Below, in pieces: positions 17,901 to 26,870 of a stretch of 64,000 nucleotides of DNA; the stretch's first letter is position 1, and every line of letters starts with the position of its first letter. Below the pieces are notes generated by a model. That model was given only the letters and a program-made list of their open reading frames with translations. It ran no database searches and had not been told where the DNA came from. This DNA is from Comamonas phosphati (GTDB taxonomy: Bacteria; Pseudomonadota; Gammaproteobacteria; Burkholderiales; Burkholderiaceae_C). Both the position numbers and the translations under genes were made by a program. The DNA is taken from assembly GCF_014637085.1 (NCBI RefSeq), contig NZ_BMEU01000022.1:1-64000 (forward strand), in the 5' to 3' direction.

Positions 17901-19001
17901 ATGTCCCATACCGAGCACGAGACCCCCATCAGCGCCACCGCTGCGCAGCACGCAGCCGCCGGCACCGGCCAAGCCATGCACTGGCATGCTCCCGCCAAGA
18001 GCGCTGCGCCCGCAACAGCCCAGCGCTGGCCCGTGGAGGCGGTGCAGGCCTTGCTGGACAAGCCCTTCATGGACTTGCTGTTCCAGGCCCAGACCGTGCA
18101 CCGCGAGCACTGGCCCGCTGGCGAGATCGAGCTGGCCACGCTGCTGTCGGTCAAGACCGGCGGCTGCCCCGAGAACTGCGGCTACTGCCCGCAGTCGGCC
18201 GAGTTCGAGACCGGCGTCAAGGCCGAAAAGCTCATGAGCGTGGAAGAGGTCACCCGCGCGGCCCAGGCCGCCAAGAACGCCGGCGCCACGCGCTTTTGCA
18301 TGGGCGCGGCCTGGCGCGCGCCCAAGGACCGCGATATCGAAAAGATGAACGAGCTGATCGGCGCCGTCAAGGACCTGGGCCTGCAGACCTGCGCCACGCT
18401 GGGCATGCTGCAGCCGCATCAGGCCCGCTCCCTGCGCGACGCGGGTCTCGATTACTACAACCACAACCTCGATACCGCGCCCGAGTACTACCAGGACGTG
18501 GTCAGCACCCGCCAGTACCAGGACCGCCTGGACACCTTGCAGGCCGTGCGCGGCGCCGGCATCAGCGTGTGCTGCGGCGGCATCATCGGCATGGGCGAGG
18601 CTCCCGTGCATCGCGCGGGCCTGATCGCCCAGCTGGCCAATATGGAGCCGTATCCCGAGTCCGTGCCCATCAACAGCCTGGTGCGCGTGCCCGGCACGCC
18701 GCTGGCCGACAGCGAGCCCGTGGACCCGCTGGATTTCGTGCGTGTGATCGCCGTGGCACGCATCACCATGCCCCGGGCGCGCGTGCGCCTGTCCGCCGGA
18801 CGCCAGCAGCTCGGCGAGGCCGTGCAGACCCTGTGCTTCATGGCCGGCGCCAATTCCATCTTCTATGGCGACAAGCTGCTGGTCACCGGCAACCCCGACG
18901 TGGAAGCCGACACCACCTTGATGCGCAAGCTGGGCCTGCAAGGCCTGCGCACCACAGCCAGCGCAGTCCAGGAGCATGTCCACGCCCCCTCGGCTGTGTA
19001 G
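17901..19001 (+). CDS. bioB: Biotin synthase
   Basis: This 366-residue radical SAM enzyme inserts sulfur into dethiobiotin. The radical SAM cluster motif is in [17 protein letters not shown] (CxxxCxxC) near residue 90. Other BioB marks are [43 protein letters not shown] and RLSAGRQQ. There is a 35-residue Ala/His-rich N-terminal extension compared with the 346-residue E. coli protein. The ATG at 17901 is preferred; a longer frame from 17799 adds unlike sequence, though the Shine-Dalgarno (GAAGAGA) is weak. bioA, bioD and bioF follow in the same direction, after a 160-bp gap with half of a palindromic repeat. Confidence 0.95.
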   Translation: MSHTEHETPISATAAQHAAAGTGQAMHWHAPAKSAAPATAQRWPVEAVQALLDKPFMDLLFQAQTVHREHWPAGEIELATLLSVKTGGCPENCGYCPQSAEFETGVKAEKLMSVEEVTRAAQAAKNAGATRFCMGAAWRAPKDRDIEKMNELIGAVKDLGLQTCATLGMLQPHQARSLRDAGLDYYNHNLDTAPEYYQDVVSTRQYQDRLDTLQAVRGAGISVCCGGIIGMGEAPVHRAGLIAQLANMEPYPESVPINSLVRVPGTPLADSEPVDPLDFVRVIAVARITMPRARVRLSAGRQQLGEAVQTLCFMAGANSIFYGDKLLVTGNPDVEADTTLMRKLGLQGLRTTASAVQEHVHAPSAV

Positions 19002-19004
19002 GCC

Positions 19005-19024
19005 CGTGAACACGTTCTAAGAAC
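19005..19024. repeat. 59-bp palindromic repeat, half copy
   Basis: CGTGAACACGTTCTAAGAAC three bases after the bioB stop matches one arm of the perfect copy at 22410-22468 with a few changes; the other arm is missing. It is a relic or a partial insertion. Confidence 0.5.
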
Positions 19025-19161
19025 GCCGCCAGCATGCAGGCCCACCGCGGCCTGCACTTTTCCTGTTTCCTCATCCACCGCCGGGCGTGCTGCGGCAGGC
19101 TGGGCATGGCTTTGCCTGCGCAGGCGCCGCGGGCGCTGTGCACAATCCCAGGATTTCCGGC

Positions 19162-20526
19162 ATGACCACTTCTTCGCTCGCCACCCGCAGCCTCGCCGCC
19201 GTCTGGCACCCCTGCACGCCCATGAAGCGGCACGAGACCGAGCCTTTGCTCGCCATCGCCCACGCCCGCGGCCCCTGGCTGGTTGACACCGAGGGCCGCC
19301 GCTATCTGGACGCCATCAGCTCCTGGTGGGTGAATCTGTTTGGTCACGGCCATCCGCACATCCGCGCCGCGCTGGTCGAGCAGCTGCAGCAGCTCGACCA
19401 TGTGATGCTGGCCGGCTGCACCCATGCCCCGGTGGTGGAGCTGTCGGAAAAGCTGGCCGCCCTGACCGGCCTGGGCCATGCCAGCTACGGCAGCGATGGG
19501 GCATCGGCCACCGAAATGGCCCTCAAGATGAGCGCCCACTATTGGCGCAACATGGGCAGGCCCGAAAAAAACGGCTTTGTCGGCCTGGCCGGCGGCTACC
19601 ACGGCGAGACCGTGGGCGCGCTGTCCGTCACCGATGTGCCGGTGTTCCGCAACGCCTACGCGCCGCTGCTGCGCATCTCGGACACGGTGCCCAGCCCCGA
19701 TGCCCGTGCCGCCCAGCCCGGCGAAACCCCGGCCGACGCGGCCCGCCGCGCCGCAGCCGCCTTGGAGGCATGGCTGGCACGACACCACAGCCGTACCGCC
19801 GCACTGATTGTGGAGCCGCTGATCCAGTGCGCCGCCGGCATGGTCATGTACGACCCGGACTATCTGCGCCTGGCCCGCAGCCTGTGCGACCACTACCAGG
19901 TGCACCTGGTGGTGGACGAAATCGCCACCGGCTTTGGCCGCACGGGCAGCCTGTTCGCCCACCAGCAGGCCGGCATCCGGCCGGACTTCATCTGCCTGTC
20001 CAAGGGGCTGACCGGCGGCACCCTGCCGCTGTCGGCCGTGCTGACCACGGACGCGATCTACCAGGCCTTCTACGGCACCGATGCCGCGCGCGCCTTTTTG
20101 CATTCGCACTCCTACACCGGCAATCCGCTGGCCTGCCGCGCGGCGCTGGCCACGCTGGAGCTGTTTGAGCAGCTGGACACCGTGCAGGCCAATCAGGCGC
20201 TGGCGGCCCAGCTGACGGCCGCCTTCGCGCCGCTCTCCGCCCACCCCCGCGTGCGCCACGCCCGCCATCTGGGCATGGTCTGGGCCTGGGACATCGCCAC
20301 CACCCTGCCCGACTTTGCCCAGCGCTACCATGCCGCCGCCCGGGCGCGCGGCCTGCTGCTGCGCCCGATTGGCAACACGCTGTACTGCATGCCGCCCTAT
20401 GTGCTGACCGCCGACGACGTGCGCCACCTCGCCACCGGGGCCCTGGCGGCCCTGGACGACTGCCTGCATCAAGAAGCAGAGCAGGCTGCGCAAGCCCGGC
20501 AAGCGCCGGAAGGAGAAAACCCATGA
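19162..20526 (+). CDS. bioA: Adenosylmethionine-8-amino-7-oxononanoate aminotransferase
   Basis: This 454-residue PLP enzyme of the class III aminotransferases uses SAM to convert KAPA to DAPA in biotin synthesis. Conserved parts are VWHPCTPMKRHE at the N-terminus, YLDAISSWWVNLFGHGHP, the phosphate-binding SYGSDGASATEMALKM, GGYHGETVGALSVTD, the PLP-contacting VVDEIATGFGRTG and the Schiff-base Lys in FICLSKGLTGGTLPLS. The ATG at 19162 is used because CAGGA precedes it and the family N-terminus starts there. Its stop overlaps the bioD ATG (ATGA), so the two are translationally coupled. The length matches E. coli BioA (429) with small extensions. Confidence 0.96.
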   Translation: MTTSSLATRSLAAVWHPCTPMKRHETEPLLAIAHARGPWLVDTEGRRYLDAISSWWVNLFGHGHPHIRAALVEQLQQLDHVMLAGCTHAPVVELSEKLAALTGLGHASYGSDGASATEMALKMSAHYWRNMGRPEKNGFVGLAGGYHGETVGALSVTDVPVFRNAYAPLLRISDTVPSPDARAAQPGETPADAARRAAAALEAWLARHHSRTAALIVEPLIQCAAGMVMYDPDYLRLARSLCDHYQVHLVVDEIATGFGRTGSLFAHQQAGIRPDFICLSKGLTGGTLPLSAVLTTDAIYQAFYGTDAARAFLHSHSYTGNPLACRAALATLELFEQLDTVQANQALAAQLTAAFAPLSAHPRVRHARHLGMVWAWDIATTLPDFAQRYHAAARARGLLLRPIGNTLYCMPPYVLTADDVRHLATGALAALDDCLHQEAEQAAQARQAPEGENP

Positions 20527-21197
20527 TTTCCTGTTTTGTCACCGGCACCGACACCGGCGTCGGCAAGACGCTGGCCAGCTGCACCCTCCTGCACGCGCTG
20601 GCCCGGCGCCACCGCCGCGTGGTGGGCATGAAGCCCGTGGCGGCGGGGGCCGAGCCCGACGGCCACGGCGGCTGCGCCAATGAAGACGCCATCGCCCTGC
20701 GCGCCGCCTCCACGCTGGCTGTTCCGCCCAGCCTGGACAACCCCCTGCTGCTGCCCGATCCGGTCTCGCCCCACATCGCGGCCGAGCGCGCCGGGGTCAC
20801 CGTGCAGCTGCAAGCGATTCTGCATGCCTACCAGCAACTGGCCGCCCAGGCCGATGCCGTGGTGGTGGAAGGCGCGGGCGGCTGGCAGGTGCCGCTGTCC
20901 CACGACTTGCGCATTGCCGACCTGGCCGTGGCCCTGCAGCTGCCCGTGGTACTGGTGGTGGGCCTGCGCCTGGGCTGCATCAACCATGCCCTGCTGACGG
21001 CCGACGCCATCCGCGCCAGCGGTCTGCCGCTGGTCGGCTGGATGGCCAGCCGGGTCGACCCCGGCATGCGGGAGCCCGAGGCCAATATGGCGTATCTGCG
21101 CCAGCACCTGGGTGCGCCGCTGCTGGCCGATATTCCGTGGCAGGCCCGCCCCGACGCGCGCACCGTGCCCGTGACGCTGCCCGAGGAGTGGCAATGA
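20523..21197 (+). CDS. bioD: Dethiobiotin synthetase
   Basis: This 224-residue ATP-dependent carboxylase closes the ureido ring of biotin from DAPA and CO2. The P-loop is at the extreme N-terminus, [12 protein letters not shown], followed by the substrate Lys in [10 protein letters not shown] and the [13 protein letters not shown] motif in the middle. It ends with [14 protein letters not shown]. It overlaps bioA before it and bioF after it, each by four bases (ATGA), so the three genes form one coupled unit. The length is that of the E. coli enzyme. Confidence 0.96.
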   Translation: MISCFVTGTDTGVGKTLASCTLLHALARRHRRVVGMKPVAAGAEPDGHGGCANEDAIALRAASTLAVPPSLDNPLLLPDPVSPHIAAERAGVTVQLQAILHAYQQLAAQADAVVVEGAGGWQVPLSHDLRIADLAVALQLPVVLVVGLRLGCINHALLTADAIRASGLPLVGWMASRVDPGMREPEANMAYLRQHLGAPLLADIPWQARPDARTVPVTLPEEWQ

Positions 21198-22414
21198 AAG
21201 ACCTTGACGCCCACTCCTGGCTGCAGGCCCTGCCCCGGCAACTGGCCGCGCTGGATGCCCAGCAACTGCGCCGCACCCGCCGCACCGTGGCGCCGCAGCA
21301 GGGCGCGCACATCACCGTCAACGGCCAGCCCATGCTGCAGTTCTGCAGCAACGACTATCTGGGCCTGGCCACGCATCCGGCGCTGATCGAAGCCGCCCGC
21401 GATGCGGCGCTGACGTATGGCGTGGGCTCCGGCGGCTCGCCCATGGTCAGCGGCCACAGCACGGCCAATGCCGCGCTGGAGCAGGACCTGGCCCAGTTTC
21501 TGCAGCTGCCGCGGGCGCTGTACTTCTACGCGGGCTTTGCCACCAATGCCAGCGTCATCCCGGCGCTGGTCGGCGCGGGCGACGGCATTTTTTCGGATGC
21601 GCTGAACCACGCCAGCCTGATCGACGGCTGCCGCCTGTCGCGTGCCGGCATCCAGCGCTACCCGCATGGCGACCTGGGCGCGCTGGAAGCCCTGCTGGCC
21701 GCCAGCCCCTGCCGCCGCAAACTGGTGGTGAGCGACGCCGTATTCAGCATGGATGGCGATGCGGCCGACATACCTGGCCTGCTGGCCCTGTGCGAGCGCC
21801 ACGACGCCCTGCTGATGCTGGACGATGCCCACGGCCTGGGCATTCGCGGCCCGCAAGGCCGGGGCAGCCTGGCCGCCGCAGGCTTGACGGGGCCCCGCGC
21901 CAGCCCCCGCGTGCTGTACATGGCCACGCTCAGCAAGGCCGCCGGCGCGGCCGGTGGCCTGGTTGCCGGCAGCGAGGACTTGATCGAATGGCTGCTGCAG
22001 ACCACGCGCAGCTATACCTTTGCCACCGCCGCCCCGGCCCTGCTGGCACGCGCGCTGCAGGCCAGCCTGCAGGTGATCGAGGATGGCGACGACCTTCGCA
22101 CCCGGCTGCAGGCCCGTATCCGGCAGCTGCGCACCGGCCTGGCTCCGCTGCTGGCGCGCACGGGCTGGCGGCTGTTGCCGTCGGACACGCCCATCCAGGC
22201 CCTCATCATCGGCGACAACGGCGCCGCTTTGGCCTTGATGGAAGGCCTGCGCCAGCGCGGGCTGTGGGTGCCGGCCATCCGCCCGCCCACCGTGCCGGCC
22301 GGCACGGCGCGCCTGCGCATTGCGCTATCCGCAGCGCATACCGAGGCCGATGTGCAAAGACTGGTGCAGGCCCTGACGGAGTTGGCGGCTCCCGCAGCCG
22401 GCGGCGTGGCGTAA
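21194..22414 (+). CDS. bioF: 8-amino-7-oxononanoate synthase
   Basis: This 406-residue PLP enzyme condenses pimeloyl-ACP (or -CoA) with alanine to give KAPA, the first ring-building step of biotin synthesis. Family motifs are [59 protein letters not shown] and the Schiff-base Lys in [15 protein letters not shown]. The start at 21194 overlaps the bioD stop. A GGAG Shine-Dalgarno precedes it. The gene order B-A-D-F lacks bioC and bioH, so the pimelate branch must lie elsewhere. The TAA stop is part of a 59-bp palindromic repeat. Confidence 0.96.
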   Translation: MKDLDAHSWLQALPRQLAALDAQQLRRTRRTVAPQQGAHITVNGQPMLQFCSNDYLGLATHPALIEAARDAALTYGVGSGGSPMVSGHSTANAALEQDLAQFLQLPRALYFYAGFATNASVIPALVGAGDGIFSDALNHASLIDGCRLSRAGIQRYPHGDLGALEALLAASPCRRKLVVSDAVFSMDGDAADIPGLLALCERHDALLMLDDAHGLGIRGPQGRGSLAAAGLTGPRASPRVLYMATLSKAAGAAGGLVAGSEDLIEWLLQTTRSYTFATAAPALLARALQASLQVIEDGDDLRTRLQARIRQLRTGLAPLLARTGWRLLPSDTPIQALIIGDNGAALALMEGLRQRGLWVPAIRPPTVPAGTARLRIALSAAHTEADVQRLVQALTELAAPAAGGVA

Positions 22415-22468
22415 GAACGTGTTTACGATCTCCTCGCGCCGCGTAGAGATCGTAAACACGTTCTTACG
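22410..22468. repeat. 59-bp palindromic repeat, perfect copy
   Basis: Two perfectly complementary 23-bp arms (22410-22432 and 22446-22468) enclose a 13-base GC-rich loop. The arm core is GTGTTTACGATCTC. The left arm includes the bioF stop codon TAA. As RNA it would form a very stable hairpin just behind bioF. Two decayed relatives are at 2403-2461 and 19005-19024. Confidence 0.85.
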
Positions 22469-22564
22469 GATCCCGGGCCTGCACCAGGCGTCTGCCCGCC
22501 GCCGTTCCTTGCCAGGGCAAAAAAACCAGGCGATTTTGGGGACGGCAGCGGCTGGCGACGCGTG

Positions 22565-23677
22565 TCAGATCGGCTTGCCTGTGCCCTCGAGCACCTTGGG
22601 CACGCGCGGTGCCACCGCGCACATCAGCTCATAGCCCAGCGTGCCGGCTGCGGCGGCCACCTCGTCGATGGCCAGCACCGCGCCGTTGGCGGCACGGCCC
22701 CACAGCGTCACTTCGCTGCCCGTGCCGGCCTGGGGCACGGGCGTCAGGTCCACGGCCATCATGTCCATGCTCACGCGGCCCAGCGTGCGCGTGCGCACGC
22801 CGTCGACCAGCACGGGCGTGCCCGTGCCGCAGTGGCGGGGGTAGCCGTCGGCATAGCCGCAGGCCACCACACCCAGGCGCATGGCGCCCTCGGCCGTGAA
22901 CCGCGAGCCATAGCCCACGGTATCGCCCACATGCAGCTGCTGCGTGGCGATGATCCTGGAGGACAGCGTCATCGTGGGCTGCAGGCCCCAGTGGGCCATG
23001 TCATGCACGGGAAAGTCGGGCGAGCTGCCGTAGAGCACGATGCCGGGGCGCACCCAGTCGCAGCGCACCTCGGCCGCATCGCCATGCAGCATGGTGGCCG
23101 CGCTGTTGCCGATGCTGCGCTCGCCCGGCAGGTCCTGCGTGGCGACATGGAAGACTTTCAGCTGCCGGTCCAGGCCATGGTCCACGTCGGCATCGCTGAA
23201 ATGGGTCATGAACGAAATCTCGTCCACCTGGGGCAGGGCGTTCAGGCGCGCATAGGCCGAGCGGTAGCGCTCGGGCGTGAAGCCCAGGCGGTTCATGCCG
23301 CTGTTCATCTTGAGGAAGACACGGTGCCCCACCTGGGTCTTGTGCGCGGCCAGCCAGTCGATCTGCTCGTCGCAGTGCACCGCATGCCACAGGCCCAGGC
23401 GCGAGCACACCTCCAGGTCGCGCGGCTCGAACACGCCCTCCAGCAGCAGGATGGGCCCCCGCCAGCCCTGGGCCCGCACCTGCTGCGCCTCGGCCAGGTC
23501 CAGCATGGCCAGGCCGTCTGCCGCGCGCAGCGCCTCAAACACGTTTTCGATACCGTGGCCATAAGCGTTGGCTTTGACCACGGCCCACAATTTGGCGTCG
23601 GGTACCGCTTGGCGTACCCGCTCCAGATTGTGGCGCAGGGCTGCGGGGTGGATGGTGGCAATAATGGGACGGGGCAT
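22565..23677 (-). CDS. alr: Alanine racemase
   Basis: This 370-residue fold-type III PLP enzyme makes D-alanine for peptidoglycan. The Schiff-base Lys is in [12 protein letters not shown] (about residue 35). Further marks are [38 protein letters not shown], the catalytic Tyr in [10 protein letters not shown], and [12 protein letters not shown]. Start 23677 ([17 protein letters not shown]) is preferred to an in-frame ATG 36 bases upstream because the family begins here; the Shine-Dalgarno (GAGAAAAAAG) is weak. The gene is divergent from lplT with a 134-bp shared region. In other species alr may be duplicated (dadX); only this copy is visible. Confidence 0.96.
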   Translation of the reverse strand: MPRPIIATIHPAALRHNLERVRQAVPDAKLWAVVKANAYGHGIENVFEALRAADGLAMLDLAEAQQVRAQGWRGPILLLEGVFEPRDLEVCSRLGLWHAVHCDEQIDWLAAHKTQVGHRVFLKMNSGMNRLGFTPERYRSAYARLNALPQVDEISFMTHFSDADVDHGLDRQLKVFHVATQDLPGERSIGNSAATMLHGDAAEVRCDWVRPGIVLYGSSPDFPVHDMAHWGLQPTMTLSSRIIATQQLHVGDTVGYGSRFTAEGAMRLGVVACGYADGYPRHCGTGTPVLVDGVRTRTLGRVSMDMMAVDLTPVPQAGTGSEVTLWGRAANGAVLAIDEVAAAAGTLGYELMCAVAPRVPKVLEGTGKPI

Positions 23678-23811
23678 GCTTTTTTCTCGGTCGGACCCAC
23701 GGGATTCTGGCACTGCCAGACATGGCCTGCGTGATATAACCGCCAGTCACTCGCTACAGGGTCTCTTATTTCCTTGGCATCGGCCCGTCCGGTGCCGCTT
23801 TCAGCTAATCC

Positions 23812-25113
23812 ATGAAGCGCGGTTTCTACACCATCATGTCGGCGCAGTTTTTCAGCTCGCTGGCAGACAACGCCTTGTTTGTGACTGCCGTGGAGCTGTT
23901 GCGAGCCAGTGGCGCCCCCGAGTGGCAACGTGCTGCCCTGGTGCCCATGTTCGCCCTGTTCTATGTGGTGCTCGCGCCCTTCGTCGGGGCCTTCGCCGAT
24001 GCCCTGCCCAAGGGGCGCGTCATGCTCATCAGCAACGCCATCAAGATGGCGGGCTGCCTGATGATGCTGTTCGGCAACCACCCCTTGCTGGCCTACGCGG
24101 TCATCGGCCTGGGCGCGGCGGCCTACTCGCCGGCCAAGTACGGCATCCTGACCGAGCTGCTGCCGGCCTCCCAGCTGGTCAAGGCCAACGGCTGGATCGA
24201 GGGCCTGACCATCACCTCCATCATCCTGGGCGTGCTGGTCGGCGGCCAGCTCGTGGGGCCGACCATTTCCCAGCATCTGCTGTCGCTGAATTTTCCCTAT
24301 TTCGACACCGGCATCGACACGCCGGCCGAGGCCGCGATCATGGTGCTGATCGGGGTCTACGCCATCGCCGCCTGGTTCAATCTGCGCATACCGCGGACCG
24401 GCGCGGCCCTGCGGCCGCTGCGCCAGGACCCGGACAAGAGCCTGACGGCCAACATCGTCGGCCTGCTGCCCGACTTCTGGCTCTGCAGCCAGCGCCTGTG
24501 GGCCGACAAGCTGGGCCAGATTTCCCTGTCCACCACCACCCTGTTCTGGGGCGCCTCGGGCAATCTGCGCTACATCGTGCTGGCCTGGGGCGCGGCCGCC
24601 CTGGGCTACAGCACGGCCCAGGCGTCGGCCCTGGTCGGCGTGGTGGCCATAGGCACGGCCGTAGGCGCCGTGGTGGCCTCCATGCGCATGCGCCTGGACA
24701 CAGCCACCAGCGTGATTCCGCTGGGCATAGGCATGGGCCTGCTGGTGGTGTGCATGATCTTCATCAGCAGCCTCTGGGTGGCCGTGCCCTTCCTCATCCT
24801 GCTCGGCGGCCTGGGCGGCTTTCTCGTCGTCCCCATGAACGCGCTGCTGCAGCACCGGGGCCACAGCCTGATGGGCGCCGGCCGCTCGATCGCCGTGCAG
24901 AACTTCAACGAGCAGGCGGCCATCCTGGCCATGGGCGCGTTCTACAGCCTCTCGACCAAGTTCGGCCTCACGGCCTTCGGCGCGATCACGGTATTCGGCC
25001 TGCTGGTTGCCGGCATCATGCTGCTGATCGGCGCCTGGCACCGCCGCAACTGCCGCAATCATTCAGCCGAGGTCGCGCACCTGCTGGACATCGCGCGCCG
25101 CGACTGCCACTGA
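23812..25113 (+). CDS. lplT: Lysophospholipid transporter LplT
   Basis: This 433-residue MFS protein has about 12 membrane segments and opens MKRGFYTIMSAQFFSSLADN, the LplT signature. Typical stretches include GLGAAAYSPAKYGILTELLP, ANGWIEGLTITSIILGVLVG and GGLGGFLVVPMNALLQHRGH. LplT flips lysophospholipids across the inner membrane so they can be re-acylated by Aas. No aas gene is next door; in enterobacteria the two are often linked, so the acyltransferase must be elsewhere. It is divergent from alr and followed by an intrinsic terminator at about 25144-25175. Confidence 0.93.
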   Translation: MKRGFYTIMSAQFFSSLADNALFVTAVELLRASGAPEWQRAALVPMFALFYVVLAPFVGAFADALPKGRVMLISNAIKMAGCLMMLFGNHPLLAYAVIGLGAAAYSPAKYGILTELLPASQLVKANGWIEGLTITSIILGVLVGGQLVGPTISQHLLSLNFPYFDTGIDTPAEAAIMVLIGVYAIAAWFNLRIPRTGAALRPLRQDPDKSLTANIVGLLPDFWLCSQRLWADKLGQISLSTTTLFWGASGNLRYIVLAWGAAALGYSTAQASALVGVVAIGTAVGAVVASMRMRLDTATSVIPLGIGMGLLVVCMIFISSLWVAVPFLILLGGLGGFLVVPMNALLQHRGHSLMGAGRSIAVQNFNEQAAILAMGAFYSLSTKFGLTAFGAITVFGLLVAGIMLLIGAWHRRNCRNHSAEVAHLLDIARRDCH

Positions 25114-25143
25114 TCTCGATCGCTATAAAATAAATAGCAATCG

Positions 25144-25175
25144 ATGCCTGCCAGGCAAATGCCGGCAGCATTTTT
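25144..25175 (+). terminator. Intrinsic terminator behind lplT
   Basis: ATGCCTGCC (25144-25152) pairs with GGCAGCAT (25164-25171) with one bulge, followed by TTTTT. It lies 31 bp behind the lplT stop. Confidence 0.7.
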
Positions 25176-25230
25176 CATGCTGCCTGCTCGGTGCTGATCG
25201 CCCCGGAAACGCTGGCGGCCCTGGGCAGGA

Positions 25231-25296
25231 GGCGCCAGGCCCGAATCAGGCCTATCCCAAGCCAGGGCCGCCCCGCAGCAAGGGAGCCTCGGGGGG
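25231..25296 (-). repeat. Stop-codon-adjacent intergenic repeat, copy 3 (short)
   Basis: On the minus strand CCCCCCGAGGCTCCC starts directly after the TGA of the AmiS/UreI-like gene and continues with TGCGGGGCGGCCCTGGC. The GCGCC hairpin arm is missing, so this is a shortened copy. Confidence 0.65.
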
Positions 25297-25812
25297 TCAC
25301 CCCAATTTGCCCGCCAGGATCAGATAGCCGGGCAGCCAGCCCGTCAGCACGCCCTGGACAATGCTCAGCACACCGGTGAGGCGGTCGATGGGCTTCCTGA
25401 GGGCCAGCAGCACGAAGAACAAGGCCCACAGCACGGCCCAGGCCGTCCAGTTGATGCCCATCCAGCAATCCAGGGCCGAGCGGGCGCCGGCAAAGGTGTC
25501 GAAGGCCACGGGCACGGCTGTGATGGCCACGAACAGGCTGAACCAGCCCAGGCCCCGCCCGTCGGCGCCCGAGAAGCGGTTGAACGCCACCCACAGGTAG
25601 GTGAAGGCGAACAGCAGCGTCAGCGCCCCGTTCCTGACCGATAAGGCATCGGCGCCGGGCCCGAAGATGCTGGCCATGCCTATGCACAGCGACACCAGGC
25701 CCGTGAAGAGGTTGATGACCCATATTTCCTTGTCGGCGATGCGCCCCAGCATCCACAGGCCGTTCAGGCATAGCACGGCGCCCACGTAGAACAACGACAA
25801 ACCCAGCCACAT
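25297..25812 (-). CDS. AmiS/UreI family inner-membrane channel
   Basis: This 171-residue protein has six or seven hydrophobic segments and begins MWLGLSLFYVGAVLCLNGLW, which is the AmiS/UreI opening. Later marks are WVINLFTGLVSLCIG, LLFAFTYLWVAFNR and INWTAWAVLWALFFVLLAL. Characterised members pass urea (UreI) or short amides (AmiS). Neither a urease nor an aliphatic amidase gene is in the window, so the substrate is open. The gene stands alone, convergent with lplT, and carries a shortened dispersed repeat directly behind its stop. The length fits AmiS (about 170 residues). Confidence 0.85.
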   Translation of the reverse strand: MWLGLSLFYVGAVLCLNGLWMLGRIADKEIWVINLFTGLVSLCIGMASIFGPGADALSVRNGALTLLFAFTYLWVAFNRFSGADGRGLGWFSLFVAITAVPVAFDTFAGARSALDCWMGINWTAWAVLWALFFVLLALRKPIDRLTGVLSIVQGVLTGWLPGYLILAGKLG

Positions 25813-26015
25813 TCTTTCTGCTCCCTGCTTGCGCTGCGCCCCTCCCGCATGCAGGAAACCGCTGTCCGCGACTTGCAGACGGACAGGGCAAGGAGACGGG
25901 CAGCGCGGGCTGGATTTTGCCTGCGCCCGGGGCTATGCGGCTGCGGCCATGCATGCGGGCAATGGCAAAAGACTCTTGCGTTGCGCATGCATTCCGGGCG
26001 GGCCCGGTGCAGGCC

Positions 26016-26804
26016 TCAGGCCTCAGGCTGCTGCCGGCGGCGGGCACGCTCCAGCTGCTGGGCCACCTGGCGCGGGTTCATGCCGTACATCTCGGCAAAG
26101 GCCGCCTCCGAGGTCTGGCCGCTGAGCGCATAGGCGCGCAGCAGGGCTTCGTCCTTGGCGGCGCGGGCGTCGGCTTCGGCCAGGGCTTCGGTCACCAGGG
26201 CATTGGTCTTTTCGTCGCGGCCCTGCACGCGCTCGGCATATTCCTCGCGCGACAGGCCCGAAGCCTCGTAGGCCATGGCGATGCGGTTGCGCAGCTTGGG
26301 CGTCAGGTCTTCGGGCGAGCGCTGCTGGCGGCGGCGGAACACCTCGACCAGCGCATGGTGCACATGCTCGGGCAACGTGGCTTCCACGCTCTGGCCGCCC
26401 AGGTCGTGGCGGGCCTGGCCGCTGGCCATGGCCGCCAGATAGCGGCCGGAGCGCGTGTGCTGCTGCAGCGCGGTCTTGAGCGCTTCCTTGTCGAGCTCGG
26501 GGTGAGCGGCCAGCAGATCCTCGAAGATGCCGCGCTTGAGCGGCAGCAGCTGCTCGCCGAACAGGGCCGGATGCCATTGCGCCAGCTGGGCCAGCACGGG
26601 GTGCTGCGGGCGTGGCGCCGCGGCTGCAGTACTGGCGGCGCCGTTCTGCGCAGGCGCACCCTGTGCATTGCCCTTGCGGCCGCGATCACCGCGGCGCGAA
26701 CGCTGGCGGCCGTTCGACTCATTGCCTTGCGGCTGCGCCTGGACCTGTGCCTGGCCTTCGGACACGGCCTTCTGTTCTTGCGGTTCAGAAATGATTTCAG
26801 TCAT
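26016..26804 (-). CDS. ProQ/FinO family RNA-binding protein
   Basis: This 262-residue protein has three parts. Residues 1-65 are disordered, Gln/Ala-rich, with a basic RQRSRRGDRGRKGN patch. The FinO/ProQ domain (about 68-180) has HPVLAQLAQWHPALFGE, PLKRGIFEDLLAAHPELDKE and LKTALQQHTRSGRYLAAMA, matching the LKxGI...L...H fold pattern. A helical Glu/Ala/Arg-rich tail ends RARRRQQPEA. Family members are RNA chaperones that bind sRNAs and mRNA 3' ends in the cytosol. The basic N-terminal patch could add RNA contacts. It stands alone, on the same strand as glcF but after it. Confidence 0.87.
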   Translation of the reverse strand: MTEIISEPQEQKAVSEGQAQVQAQPQGNESNGRQRSRRGDRGRKGNAQGAPAQNGAASTAAAAPRPQHPVLAQLAQWHPALFGEQLLPLKRGIFEDLLAAHPELDKEALKTALQQHTRSGRYLAAMASGQARHDLGGQSVEATLPEHVHHALVEVFRRRQQRSPEDLTPKLRNRIAMAYEASGLSREEYAERVQGRDEKTNALVTEALAEADARAAKDEALLRAYALSGQTSEAAFAEMYGMNPRQVAQQLERARRRQQPEA

Positions 26805-26870
26805 GGCAAAGCCCGTGGGCTTGGGAAAACAAAACCCTGCATCATGCCAGCATTGGCAGGCCGTTGTCGG

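Noticed and set aside
22410-22468. CRISPR repeat or insertion-sequence end
   Set aside because: There is no array, no spacers, no transposase gene and no target duplication; it is a single perfect palindrome with scattered decayed relatives.
25297-25812. Naming the AmiS/UreI protein a urea channel
   Set aside because: No urease or amidase gene is nearby, and sequence alone does not separate urea from amide channels.
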